Positions 26,529-33,916 of a DNA stretch of 64,000 bases are shown in pieces. Origin of the DNA: VRUE01 sp963708115 (GTDB taxonomy: Bacteria > Actinomycetota > Thermoleophilia > Solirubrobacterales > 70-9); the NCBI GenBank assembly GCA_963708115.1, contig CAVPRX010000001.1:1364001-1428000 (forward strand). The letters run 5' to 3'. The position numbers and the translations under genes are program-made. Every line of letters begins with the position of its first letter. Positions within the stretch are counted from its first letter, which is position 1. The notes beneath the pieces were generated by a model. It was not told the origin of the DNA and did no database searches. It saw only the letters and a program-made list of their open reading frames with translations.

Positions 26529-26676
26529 CAAGGGCGCCGATTATCGCGGGTTGACGCGAAGCGAGGGCGGGAATCTCAAGGGCCGGAGGCCTGTGTTGCC
26601 CTAGGACCTCCGAGCGGCCCTGCCAGTATGCGAGTATTGATCGCGCAGGATTTTCCATGTAGGTTCGTCCCCGACG

Positions 26677-27279
26677 ATGCTCGACGAAGTCGCTGACGAA
26701 GCGCTCCAGAAAGGACTTGCGGGGTGGTTGAGCCAGCTCGACGGAAGCCAGAAAATGGCGCTCATCGGTCTGAGTGTGGCTTTGGTCCTAGGTCCCTTGG
26801 GCCAGGGCGTCGCGGCGGCGTTCGGCGCGCTTTTCGAGAAGGCGGCGATCCCAAACACGCAGCAGATCGAAGCGACCTGGTGGCTCCTGCTGATCACCCT
26901 GCCGGTCGCGACTCCGGTCTTCCTGTTTGTCGCCTTCGGGGGCCGCGGAAACGACGGATTGATCGCCCTTGCGGTGATCGGCTGCATCTTTTGGGCGGTC
27001 GGCCAGCAGGAGACTGTCAACACGCAGCGCGGCGACCTCTACTGCTACGCCGAACTGAATGACCGCGGAGCGGCCTACGAATCCCGGTGCCGGGACTTCG
27101 ACGAGTATGGCTTCCTGTCCGATGCCAGTCGCGTCCACGGCCCTCCCCCGGCGCAGGCCGGCCTACTCACCGCCCTGGCCTTCGGCTACACGGTCGACGC
27201 GCGGGGTCTGTTGATGGTCTTCTCGGGAATCCTGGCCGCGGTCTGCATTGGCTACCTGGTTCGCCGACAGACCGAGTGA
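26677..27279 (+). CDS. Hypothetical membrane protein in the tRNA-bracketed island
   Basis: 200 residues. An amphipathic N-terminus (MLDEVADEALQKGLAGWL) is followed by about four hydrophobic segments: residues 28-48, 65-85, 92-110 and 178-196. A hydrophilic stretch with two Cys (YCYAELNDRGAAYESRC) lies between the third and fourth. I do not recognise a family. It stands alone between the tRNA-Arg 5' remnant and the 3' remnant, so it is probably cargo of the same island or a leftover of it. Confidence 0.6.
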   Translation: MLDEVADEALQKGLAGWLSQLDGSQKMALIGLSVALVLGPLGQGVAAAFGALFEKAAIPNTQQIEATWWLLLITLPVATPVFLFVAFGGRGNDGLIALAVIGCIFWAVGQQETVNTQRGDLYCYAELNDRGAAYESRCRDFDEYGFLSDASRVHGPPPAQAGLLTALAFGYTVDARGLLMVFSGILAAVCIGYLVRRQTE

Positions 27280-27342
27280 CGTCGTGGATCATCTATCTGC
27301 GGTCGAAACCCCAGATTCAAGCCAAATCGGGGCTTGACAAAT

Positions 27343-27389
27343 ACTCCCCTCCTAAGCGGCGGGTCGCCGGTTCGACTCCGGCCGGGGCG
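27343..27389 (+). repeat. Remnant 3' half of a tRNA-Arg(CCU)-like gene
   Basis: On the plus strand CTCCTAA (anticodon loop) is followed by a degraded stem, then a good T arm GCCGG TTCGACT CCGGC and an acceptor 3' strand CGGGGCG. There is no 5' half beside it. The sequence differs from the resident tRNA-Arg, so it probably arrived with a mobile element. The CAP-domain gene stop follows at once. Confidence 0.75.
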
Positions 27390-27390
27390 C

Positions 27391-28812
27391 TTAGCGGATC
27401 TTGCGAACTATCTGCCGCACCTTCTGCGGAATGCCCCGCTTCACAAAGGGTCGAGCCGATACACGCAGCTTCGCTCGGAGCGCACGGGGTCCGCGTAGGT
27501 CGAATTTCGACTTCTCGGCGAGCGCGATCCGGGCTTTGTCAAGAACCTTGCCCCGCTTGGAGAGCAAGAGAACCTTGGCTGCCCGACCCCAGGCGGACCG
27601 AGGGGCGTTGATCCGCACACGGAGGAAGTTCGCGTCCGCGTACAGAACCGTCAGCCGCAAATCGAGTGGTCGCCCGTAGGCGCAGATCCTGTCCGCAAGC
27701 CAGAAGGTCGCGGGATCCACGTCCTGGCTGGCGCAGATTTGCCAGGAGGCTGCGTGCAGCTTGGTGGCTGCCGTGGCTTCGTAGACGCCTTTCTCGTTGC
27801 GCTCGACGGAGAGAGTGAGCTGCTGGGAAGCTTGTCCATCTCGCACTGAGAGCGAAACCGGCACCGGGCTATGGCTTACTACCCGGATGCGCCCATTGGA
27901 GACCCCGATCCGGAGCTCCGCCGGGCGGGGGACGATCTTGGTCCGAAAGCGCCACCTGATCGAAAAAGATTCGAGTGCCTTTGGTGCTAGTTCCGAAAGT
28001 TCCCCTACGGTGCCGGTCGCGCTCGCGGTGTACCAAGTGCCTTCAGTGAACGGCGAGCGAGGGATCATCGCGAATCCGAAATCCGATGCGAGGTTCTCGA
28101 TCGTGATCTCAACCGGCGCTCCACCGTCCGGCACGAGCTGAGCCGTATCTACGTCCACGTCAGGGACGTGCGGCCAGGGGCCGTTGAACTGCACCGAAGG
28201 AATGAAGCCCGTCGGCTGGGTGCCGTCATTGCCCGGCACGACCAAGCACGGACTCGGAATCTCATTACAACCAAAGGTCGTCTCGACCCCCTGCTGACCG
28301 TCATAGGGATATGGATAGCTGGTCAGGGTTCGCGTGGTGCGGCTGTCGTCGGTGTCGAGAGTGCCCATGCAGCCGAGATTGTGCTCATTCCAGAATCCGG
28401 TCGTGGCCAAACGTGGGTTCAGTAGACCCGCGCGGTGATAGACCGCGTTCTCCCACTCAAGCGGTCCGCGATCACCGCCGCTGTAGCTGAGCACGCTGGT
28501 CCTAGCAGCCTGGGCTCCAGCTTCCGAGTATCCGGGTTTGGACGGGTCCTCGAAGTGGCCCGTTTCTTGAGTTTGGCGGTAGTACTCGGCGTGGGCCGCG
28601 CACCCCGCTGACTGCGCCGGATCGTGGCTCACGGCGGCGAGGCCGACAAGCGCTCGCCATTCGTTCAGCATCTCAACGGCGCGCTCGGGGGAGGGGTTTG
28701 AAGCAGCGTGGCCGCTTACAGGAACCACGCAGCAGAACAAAAGACCGAGCACGATCGCGATGAGAGGCGCCGATCGCCCGCATCCACCGCCCCGCTGTTT
28801 TTGGTGGTTCAT
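27391..28812 (-). CDS. Secreted CAP/SCP-domain protein
   Basis: 473 residues with a signal peptide (IVLGLLFCCVVPVSGHA). Residues 40-165 resemble the CAP (SCP/PR1) fold: RAVEMLNEWRALVGLAAVSHDPA, HAEYYRQTQETGHFED and WNEHNLGCMGTLD. The CAP signature is partial, with HF in the right place. The C-terminal 250 residues are beta-rich, without a recognised domain, ending in a basic stretch (FVKRGIPQKVRQIVRKIR). The stop codon abuts the tRNA remnant at 27389, so the original C-terminus may have been altered by the island. Function unknown; CAP proteins are generally extracellular. Confidence 0.75.
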   Translation of the reverse strand: MNHQKQRGGGCGRSAPLIAIVLGLLFCCVVPVSGHAASNPSPERAVEMLNEWRALVGLAAVSHDPAQSAGCAAHAEYYRQTQETGHFEDPSKPGYSEAGAQAARTSVLSYSGGDRGPLEWENAVYHRAGLLNPRLATTGFWNEHNLGCMGTLDTDDSRTTRTLTSYPYPYDGQQGVETTFGCNEIPSPCLVVPGNDGTQPTGFIPSVQFNGPWPHVPDVDVDTAQLVPDGGAPVEITIENLASDFGFAMIPRSPFTEGTWYTASATGTVGELSELAPKALESFSIRWRFRTKIVPRPAELRIGVSNGRIRVVSHSPVPVSLSVRDGQASQQLTLSVERNEKGVYEATAATKLHAASWQICASQDVDPATFWLADRICAYGRPLDLRLTVLYADANFLRVRINAPRSAWGRAAKVLLLSKRGKVLDKARIALAEKSKFDLRGPRALRAKLRVSARPFVKRGIPQKVRQIVRKIR

Positions 28813-29326
28813 CCCGCTCGCACTCTAGGGCGCAGCACATCAGAGTGCTTGGGAAGCTAAGACTGTTGCGTCGGCTGGGGTGATCTTGGTTGGCGTGGCG
28901 CTTGAGTCCCAACTCAGACGCTTGAGCCGAAAATCCCGACGCCTCCACCCCGAGGCCCGGAGTGGGAGGAGGCGGTGGCGGTCGGACTGCGCTGAACGAG
29001 CCATCGCCACGGTCATCGGGTGTCGAGCCCACCTCGGCAAACACCAATCGACTGCGGTGCCGCCGATCCCGTCGGCTCGGATCGCAGGCTGGCGGGCACG
29101 TCGATGACGAGCCGACTTCCCCCCTCGGTATTCCCTCGGCCCCTCAGCCTTCGGCGGCGTCGAGGTTCTCCAGGTCGACGAGGTCTTGTCCGCAGGATCT
29201 CGTCGAATGCCGCGGGCGTCATTGCCGCTGCGCGGCCTCGGCAATCTCCACGGCGGTGTTTTCGTTTCGCTTCATACCTCTAGAGTGAATCGTAGCGGCG
29301 CCTGCACGACGAAATAGCATGCGCCC
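28813..29326. other. Intergenic stretch with no convincing gene
   Basis: About 510 bp between the CAP gene start and yceH. Frames in all six readings are short and Arg/Pro-rich, as expected for non-coding high-GC DNA. The only hint of coding is a short minus-strand ORF at 29144-29275, listed separately. Confidence 0.6.
29144..29275 (-). pseudogene. Possible small ORF interrupted by a TGA
   Basis: A good RBS (AGAGG) and ATG begin MKRNENTAVEIAEAAQRQ, then TGA. In the same frame GQDLVDLENLDAAEG and a second stop follow. An alternative frame between them reads MTPAAFDEILR, so two indels could join a 43-residue protein. Acidic, unknown, unproven. Confidence 0.2.
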
Positions 29327-29977
29327 ATGGAGCCCGACGCAATCGAGATTCGCGTAGTCGGCTGTCTGCTGGAGAAGCAGCGGACTACGCCGGACGCCTA
29401 TCCCCTATCGCTGAATGCGCTGCGGCTTGCCTGTAGCCAGGCGACCAACCGGGATCCTGTCGTCGACTACGACGAGGCGACGGTTGTGGAGGCGCTGCGG
29501 CGGCTCGCTCTGCGGGGATGGACGCGGCTGGCCAGTGGAGCCGGCAGCCGGGCGCGCAAGTATCGGCACCTGTTGGGCGAGGCGCTCGGCCTCGACGATG
29601 GCGAGCTGTCGCTGCTCGCGGTGCTGATGTTGCGCGGGATCCAGACTCCGGGCGAGCTGAAGCAGCGCGTGGATCGCCTCCATCATTTTGCCGACCTCGC
29701 CTCCGTGCACGAGACGTTGGAGGGGCTGATCGAGCGCGGCCACGTCGCCCGCCTGGAGCGCCGCCCCGGCCAGAAGGAGGAGCGCTATGAGCAGTTGCTG
29801 GGGGGAGGCGACGAAGATGCGTCGGAGGAGGCTCCGACCCCCGATGCCGCGGTCTCTCCTGGGCAGGTGCCGAGCCCGGCCGCCGACGACCCGGGCGACC
29901 GGCTCGAGCGCCTCGAGCGCGAGCTGGCCGAGCTGCGCGGGCAGGTGCGCGAGCTGCGCGACGCCCTCGGCGGCTAG
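29327..29977 (+). CDS. yceH: YceH/UPF0502 (DUF480) family protein
   Basis: 216 residues. The family core is present: IEIRVVGCLLEKQRTTPDAYPLSLNAL, then ACSQATNRDPVV and LLAVLMLRGIQTPGELKQR. The fold is two winged-helix modules. Function is not established. The C-terminus adds a low-complexity linker and a short coiled coil (DRLERLERELAELRGQVREL). Convergent with the next gene, only 6 bp apart. Confidence 0.93.
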   Translation: MEPDAIEIRVVGCLLEKQRTTPDAYPLSLNALRLACSQATNRDPVVDYDEATVVEALRRLALRGWTRLASGAGSRARKYRHLLGEALGLDDGELSLLAVLMLRGIQTPGELKQRVDRLHHFADLASVHETLEGLIERGHVARLERRPGQKEERYEQLLGGGDEDASEEAPTPDAAVSPGQVPSPAADDPGDRLERLERELAELRGQVRELRDALGG

Positions 29978-29983
29978 CCCGGC

Positions 29984-30610
29984 TCAGGCGTAGAGGCTCT
30001 CGCTGGCCAGCTCCTGAGCGCGTCGGCTCCAGAGCTTGACTTCGAGAAAGACGTCGTCGCCATAGCCTTTGAGGGCGTCGAGGGCGACGAGGGTGAAGCG
30101 TTCGTCGGAGACCACTTCCTGGTCGACCGTCTCCGCCTCGAGCTCGGCGCTGGCGGCGACGGCGCCGCGGACGAGCGGGCGGCCCCAGACGAGGGTCACG
30201 GATCCGGCCCGGCCGTTCTCTCCCCGCCACTTGCCGATCACGTCGTCGTTGATGTCGATGCGCCAATCCGGGTTCTCCTCGGCAAGCACGTCGGTGAAGT
30301 CGGCAGCGGTGCGGAAGGCGCCCGGCTCACCGCCCTCCGGCAGCTCGTAGGAGACGTGACCGAACAGCTCCAGCGTGCCCTCTGGCCCCTCGGTCCGCGC
30401 GGTGGCGGGAACCCAGACCCGACCCCCCCAGGCCCGCTCCGGGAACCACTCGACCTCGGCGGGAATCTCGGTGCCCTCGGGCAGGTCCTCGATCCGCTCG
30501 CAGGCGGTGCGGAACTCGGAAACCAGCCTCTCGGCGAAGCGGCCGTGGGGGATCCCCTCCTGGGTCGAGTCGGCGATGAAGCGCGGGATAGGTCGTGGGT
30601 TGGGTGGCAT
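29984..30610 (-). CDS. Conserved hypothetical protein coupled to galT
   Basis: 208 residues, no signal peptide. Predicted mixed alpha/beta with a beta-rich middle (GRVWVPATARTEGPEGTLELFGHVSYEL). I do not recognise a family. Start ATG 30610 overlaps the galT stop (ATGA), so it is translationally coupled; the alternative ATG 30619 would lie deeper in galT. A function linked to sugar-nucleotide metabolism is only inferred from position. Confidence 0.7.
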   Translation of the reverse strand: MPPNPRPIPRFIADSTQEGIPHGRFAERLVSEFRTACERIEDLPEGTEIPAEVEWFPERAWGGRVWVPATARTEGPEGTLELFGHVSYELPEGGEPGAFRTAADFTDVLAEENPDWRIDINDDVIGKWRGENGRAGSVTLVWGRPLVRGAVAASAELEAETVDQEVVSDERFTLVALDALKGYGDDVFLEVKLWSRRAQELASESLYA

Positions 30611-31671
30611 CAGAGGCACTCGCGCAGGTCGGCCGCCGCGCGCTCCGGAGGGTAGATGTTGATGTCGACTCCCGTGCCCAGCTCGAAGCCCGCCTTGATC
30701 GTCAGGCGGGGGGCGATGTCGACGTGCCAGTGGAAGTGCTCGGCGCCGCGGGGCGCGGTGGCCACCCAGAGGTTGAGCTCCGGCGGCCCGTCGAAGCGCT
30801 TGGCGAGGAGCTGCATCGCGGTGCGGATCATCGCGGCGCCCTCCGTATCGTCCTCGAAGCGACCCACCGCGCGGCGCGGCACGATTCGCAGCTCATAAGG
30901 AGAGCGCGAGGCCCAAGGGCAGATCAGCGCCGCCTCGTCGTCGATCGCGACCAGCCGGTCGCGTCGCCGCACCTCCTCGACCAGGACGTCGCTGAGCAAC
31001 CCACTTCCCGCCGTGCGTTCGCTGTAGGCGCCGGCCCGCTCGCGCTCGCGCGCGACCGCGGCCGGGACGAAGGGCAGCGCGTAGAGCTGGGCGTGGGTGT
31101 GCGGCAGGGAGGCGCCCGCCCCCGCCCCCTCGTTGACGACGAGCTGTACGTAGGCGGCATCCGAGTGGGCGCGTATCCGCTCGCGCCAGGTGGCGATCGC
31201 ACCGAGGAAGTGCTCCTCGCTGAGCGCCGCCATCGCGGTGACGTGATCGGGCCCGTTGATCAGAACCTCGTGGCCGCCGACCGCGGGGCGCGAGGCGAAG
31301 AGGTCCGGCTCTCCCGCCCGCCTTGACTCCAGCAGCGGGTCGCCGGCGCTGGCAAAGGCGCCGGCTTCGCCGCTGCGTGGCGCCGCGTCCGCGTCCTCAC
31401 CGTCGCCCAGCGCGGGATAGAGATTCGGCACCACGCGGCTGCTCCAACCGGGAGTGTCGGGCTTGCCACCACCGGGCCGCACGGCGTAGACCTCGGGCGG
31501 CGTCTTCCCCTCACTGCCCTCGCAGAACGGGCACCCCTCGGCGCCCTTCTCGTCTCCCGCTGCCCGTTTGAACCCGTGTGGGCGATCGGCCCGGCCGGGG
31601 GCGAGGATCGTTCGCAGCCCGGAGAGCTGGTCGATGCGTATCTCTGGTGAGCTGGGGTTCGACTTCACCAT
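30610..31671 (-). CDS. galT: Galactose-1-phosphate uridylyltransferase (HIT superfamily)
   Basis: Leloir pathway: transfers UMP from UDP-glucose to galactose-1-phosphate. 353 residues. Zn-site Cys pair in CPFCEGSE, SLPHTHAQLYALP, and the catalytic His-x-His in HFHWHVDIAPR. The N-terminal arginine-asparagine motif is seen in VVPNLYPAL. The start codon and first codons are contained in a 165-bp palindrome (31654-31818) that carries an inverted copy of this same start. No galK or galE in the window. GalT-like proteins with other substrates exist, but the motifs are complete. Confidence 0.92.
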   Translation of the reverse strand: MVKSNPSSPEIRIDQLSGLRTILAPGRADRPHGFKRAAGDEKGAEGCPFCEGSEGKTPPEVYAVRPGGGKPDTPGWSSRVVPNLYPALGDGEDADAAPRSGEAGAFASAGDPLLESRRAGEPDLFASRPAVGGHEVLINGPDHVTAMAALSEEHFLGAIATWRERIRAHSDAAYVQLVVNEGAGAGASLPHTHAQLYALPFVPAAVARERERAGAYSERTAGSGLLSDVLVEEVRRRDRLVAIDDEAALICPWASRSPYELRIVPRRAVGRFEDDTEGAAMIRTAMQLLAKRFDGPPELNLWVATAPRGAEHFHWHVDIAPRLTIKAGFELGTGVDINIYPPERAAADLRECL

Positions 31672-31818
31672 GAGCGTGCGCGGCTGGCGCGCGCCGGACC
31701 AAGCGGGGCAAGGACGCAGGGAGAGCCGAATAGCAGCGCTATTCGGTCGACCGAGGACGCCGCACCGCGCAGTGTCCGCCGCCGCCAGACGTGTGCGGGC
31801 ATGGTGAAGTCGAACCCC
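31654..31818. repeat. 165-bp imperfect palindrome over the galT start
   Basis: Perfect 19-bp inverted ends (31654-31672 and 31800-31818) and an inner hairpin around 31726-31747 (CCGAATAGC / GCTATTCGG). The stretches between match imperfectly. The left end is the galT start; the right end is an inverted copy that touches the SPFH gene stop. Not related in sequence to families 1-3. Confidence 0.85.
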
Positions 31819-32666
31819 TAGGAGCGGGAGGGGGGGAGGTCGTCGGCGTCGGGTTGAGCCGGCGGCGGTGGGGGTGGAGGGCTGGGGGCTTTGGCCTTGC
31901 TCCCCCCGGCAGCATGATCGGAACGGCCGAGGAACGGCTCGAGCATGTCCATCGGCAGCGGGAAGACCACCGTCGTGTTCTGATTGCTGCCGATTTCAAG
32001 CAGCGTCTGCAGGTAGCGCAGCTGCAGCGAGGCCGGGTTGGTGCTGATGATGTCGGCTGCGTCGGTGAGCTTCTGCGCCGCCTGATACTCGCCCTCGGAG
32101 TTGATGATCTTGGCGCGGCGCTCGCGCTCGGCCTCGGCCTGGCGGGCGATCGCCCGCTGCATCTGCTCGGGGATCTCGACGTCCTTGATCTCGACCGCGG
32201 TCACCTTGACGCCCCAGGGCTCGGTCGACTCATCGATGATTTTCTGTAACTGCTCGTTAAGTCGCTCGCGCTCGGAGAGCAGCTGGTCGAACTCGGCCTT
32301 GCCGAGTACTGAGCGCAGCGCCGTCTGCGCGATCTGTGAGGTGGCGAGGAGGAAGTTTTCGACCTCGACGATCGCCCGGTTGGAGTCGACGACGCGGAAG
32401 TAGGCGACCGCGTTGACGCTGGCCGGGACGTTGTCGCGGGTGATCACCTCCTGGGGCGGGATGGTGAGCGTCACCGTGCGCAGGTCGACCCGCACCATCC
32501 GGTCGATCATCGGGATCAGCAGGATCAGCCCCGGTCCCTTGGTGGCAATCAGCCGCCCGAGCCGGAAGATGACGCCGCGCTCGTACTCGCGCAGGACCCG
32601 CACCGCGGACCCGAGCACGATCGCCACGAAGATCACCAGTACCGCCAAGACCACAAGCGCTGCCAT
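31818..32666 (-). CDS. SPFH/Band 7 (slipin-type) membrane protein
   Basis: 282 residues: one N-terminal membrane helix (residues 3-22), then the SPFH domain (EYERGVIFRLGRLIATKGPGL, PQEVITRDNVPASVNAVAYFRV) and a coiled region (AIARQAEAERERRAKIINSEGE), as in slipin/stomatin-like proteins. The C-terminus is Pro-rich (SPPPPPPPAQP). The start overlaps the stop of the NfeD gene by 4 nt; SPFH and NfeD form a known pair that assembles membrane microdomain complexes. Confidence 0.95.
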   Translation of the reverse strand: MAALVVLAVLVIFVAIVLGSAVRVLREYERGVIFRLGRLIATKGPGLILLIPMIDRMVRVDLRTVTLTIPPQEVITRDNVPASVNAVAYFRVVDSNRAIVEVENFLLATSQIAQTALRSVLGKAEFDQLLSERERLNEQLQKIIDESTEPWGVKVTAVEIKDVEIPEQMQRAIARQAEAERERRAKIINSEGEYQAAQKLTDAADIISTNPASLQLRYLQTLLEIGSNQNTTVVFPLPMDMLEPFLGRSDHAAGGSKAKAPSPPPPPPPAQPDADDLPPSRS

Positions 32667-33127
32667 CAGGTTGCTCCTTCCTCAGGTCGGACCACGAGGG
32701 TAAGTCCATCGACGGCCTCGACAGTGACTCTATCCCCCGGTCGCAGCGGCGCCCCGTCGCCGACCCGCCGTGCTCGCCAGATCGCGCCGGCGATAGCCAC
32801 CTGCCCCTCGGGATCGGGCGGGGTGCGGACCTCGGCGCTGGCACCGATCAGCTCCTCCGGGCCGCCGCGGACGGGCTGGTCGCGGTGGGCCTCGAGCACC
32901 TTGCGGGTGACGAAGTAGAAGCTGACGATCGAGAGCACACCGAGGGTGATCAGCGCCGGGCCCGCCCAGTCGCTGGCGCTGGAGTCGGCATCGGCAGTGA
33001 GGGCCAGCACGCCGCCGGCGATCAGTCCGGCGGCGCCGAGCGCGGCCAGCACCCCGCCGGTCGAGAGCAGCAGCTCCGCCAGCAGCAACCCCACCCCGAT
33101 CAGCGCGACGGCGACGTAGAGGTCCAT
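32666..33127 (-). CDS. NfeD-family protein, short form
   Basis: 153 residues, short type without the ClpP-like protease domain. Four hydrophobic helices fill residues 3-95, then the OB-fold soluble domain (LIGASAEVRTPPDPEGQVAIAGAIWRARR, LRPGDRVTVEAVDGLTLVV). Start ATG 33127 was chosen because the hydrophobic region begins there; the longer frame to 33673 is a shadow of the TlpA gene. Coupled to the SPFH gene. Confidence 0.93.
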   Translation of the reverse strand: MDLYVAVALIGVGLLLAELLLSTGGVLAALGAAGLIAGGVLALTADADSSASDWAGPALITLGVLSIVSFYFVTRKVLEAHRDQPVRGGPEELIGASAEVRTPPDPEGQVAIAGAIWRARRVGDGAPLRPGDRVTVEAVDGLTLVVRPEEGAT

Positions 33128-33134
33128 GTCTCGA

Positions 33135-33731
33135 TTATCCGCTTTTGGTACTGCGGGGGAGCGCGTAGCGTTCGATGTCCGCCCGCAGCTCGGCCGCGTC
33201 GTCGTACGGGCCCTGTTTGAGGTAGACGAGCTTGCCGCCGCGATCGTAGAAGGCGGTGTCGGGGAGGCCGAGCGAGGCACCGATGGCTTCGCCGATCTCT
33301 TTGCTCGGATCGGTGTAGCTGGGATAGGGCACGGGGGCCTCTTCGAGGAAGGTGTTTGCGGCATCGTCTGAGTCCTGCGTATCGATGCCGAGGAAGGCGA
33401 CGCGTTTGCCGTAGTCCGCCGCGGCCCGCTGGAAGTGGGGAAACTCGAAGCGGCAGGGCCCACACCAGGAGGCCCAGACGTTGACCACTGCCGGGTAGCC
33501 ATGCAGCGCCGCGATCCGTCCTTCGTAGGCGTCCTTGCCACCGGGCAGCAACTGGCCGGCCTGGCGGTGAAGTGCGGCGAGCGGGGCCGGTGAGCCGGCC
33601 AGCGCGGTCGCGTAATCGGGGTGCTGCCCGCCGTAATCACCACCCTGGGAGGACCCGCAGCCGCCGACCGCAACGGCTGTAAGGAGTAAGAGCACTGCGG
33701 CGACGAGGGGGCACTGCGCGAAGCGTTTCAC
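33135..33731 (-). CDS. TlpA-like thioredoxin-fold lipoprotein
   Basis: 198 residues. A lipoprotein signal (VAVGGCGSS) is followed by a thioredoxin fold with the active site WASWCGPCRFEFPHF and the cis-Pro loop LGLPDTAF. TlpA/ResA-type proteins act on the outside of the membrane as thiol-disulphide exchangers, often for cytochrome c maturation; the ccm operon lies 8 kb away. It is 7 bp upstream of the NfeD gene on the same strand, so possibly one operon. Confidence 0.92.
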   Translation of the reverse strand: MKRFAQCPLVAAVLLLLTAVAVGGCGSSQGGDYGGQHPDYATALAGSPAPLAALHRQAGQLLPGGKDAYEGRIAALHGYPAVVNVWASWCGPCRFEFPHFQRAAADYGKRVAFLGIDTQDSDDAANTFLEEAPVPYPSYTDPSKEIGEAIGASLGLPDTAFYDRGGKLVYLKQGPYDDAAELRADIERYALPRSTKSG

Positions 33732-33916
33732 CGGTGGATGAGCGTATAGGAATCATTCATCCGGGTTCCCTGTTTACAATAGGCGTGTCCGGTTCGCCGT
33801 ATGCGAGCCGCTCGAGTGCGCCAGGGGGAAGGAAGAGCCAACCTCCCGGCATCCTCGTTTAAGTCTCCCGACGGCACGCACCGCGTCGCTGCGGGAACGA
33901 AAGCGCACAAGCCTTC
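33732..33916. other. Divergent intergenic region
   Basis: 185 bp between the TlpA and helicase genes. It holds an AT-rich patch (TTTACAATAG near 33771) that could be part of a promoter for either side. No consensus pair with proper spacing could be fixed. Confidence 0.4.

Noticed and set aside
29144..29275. Selenocysteine at the internal TGA
   Set aside because: No SECIS-like hairpin recognised, no sel genes, peptide not recognised.
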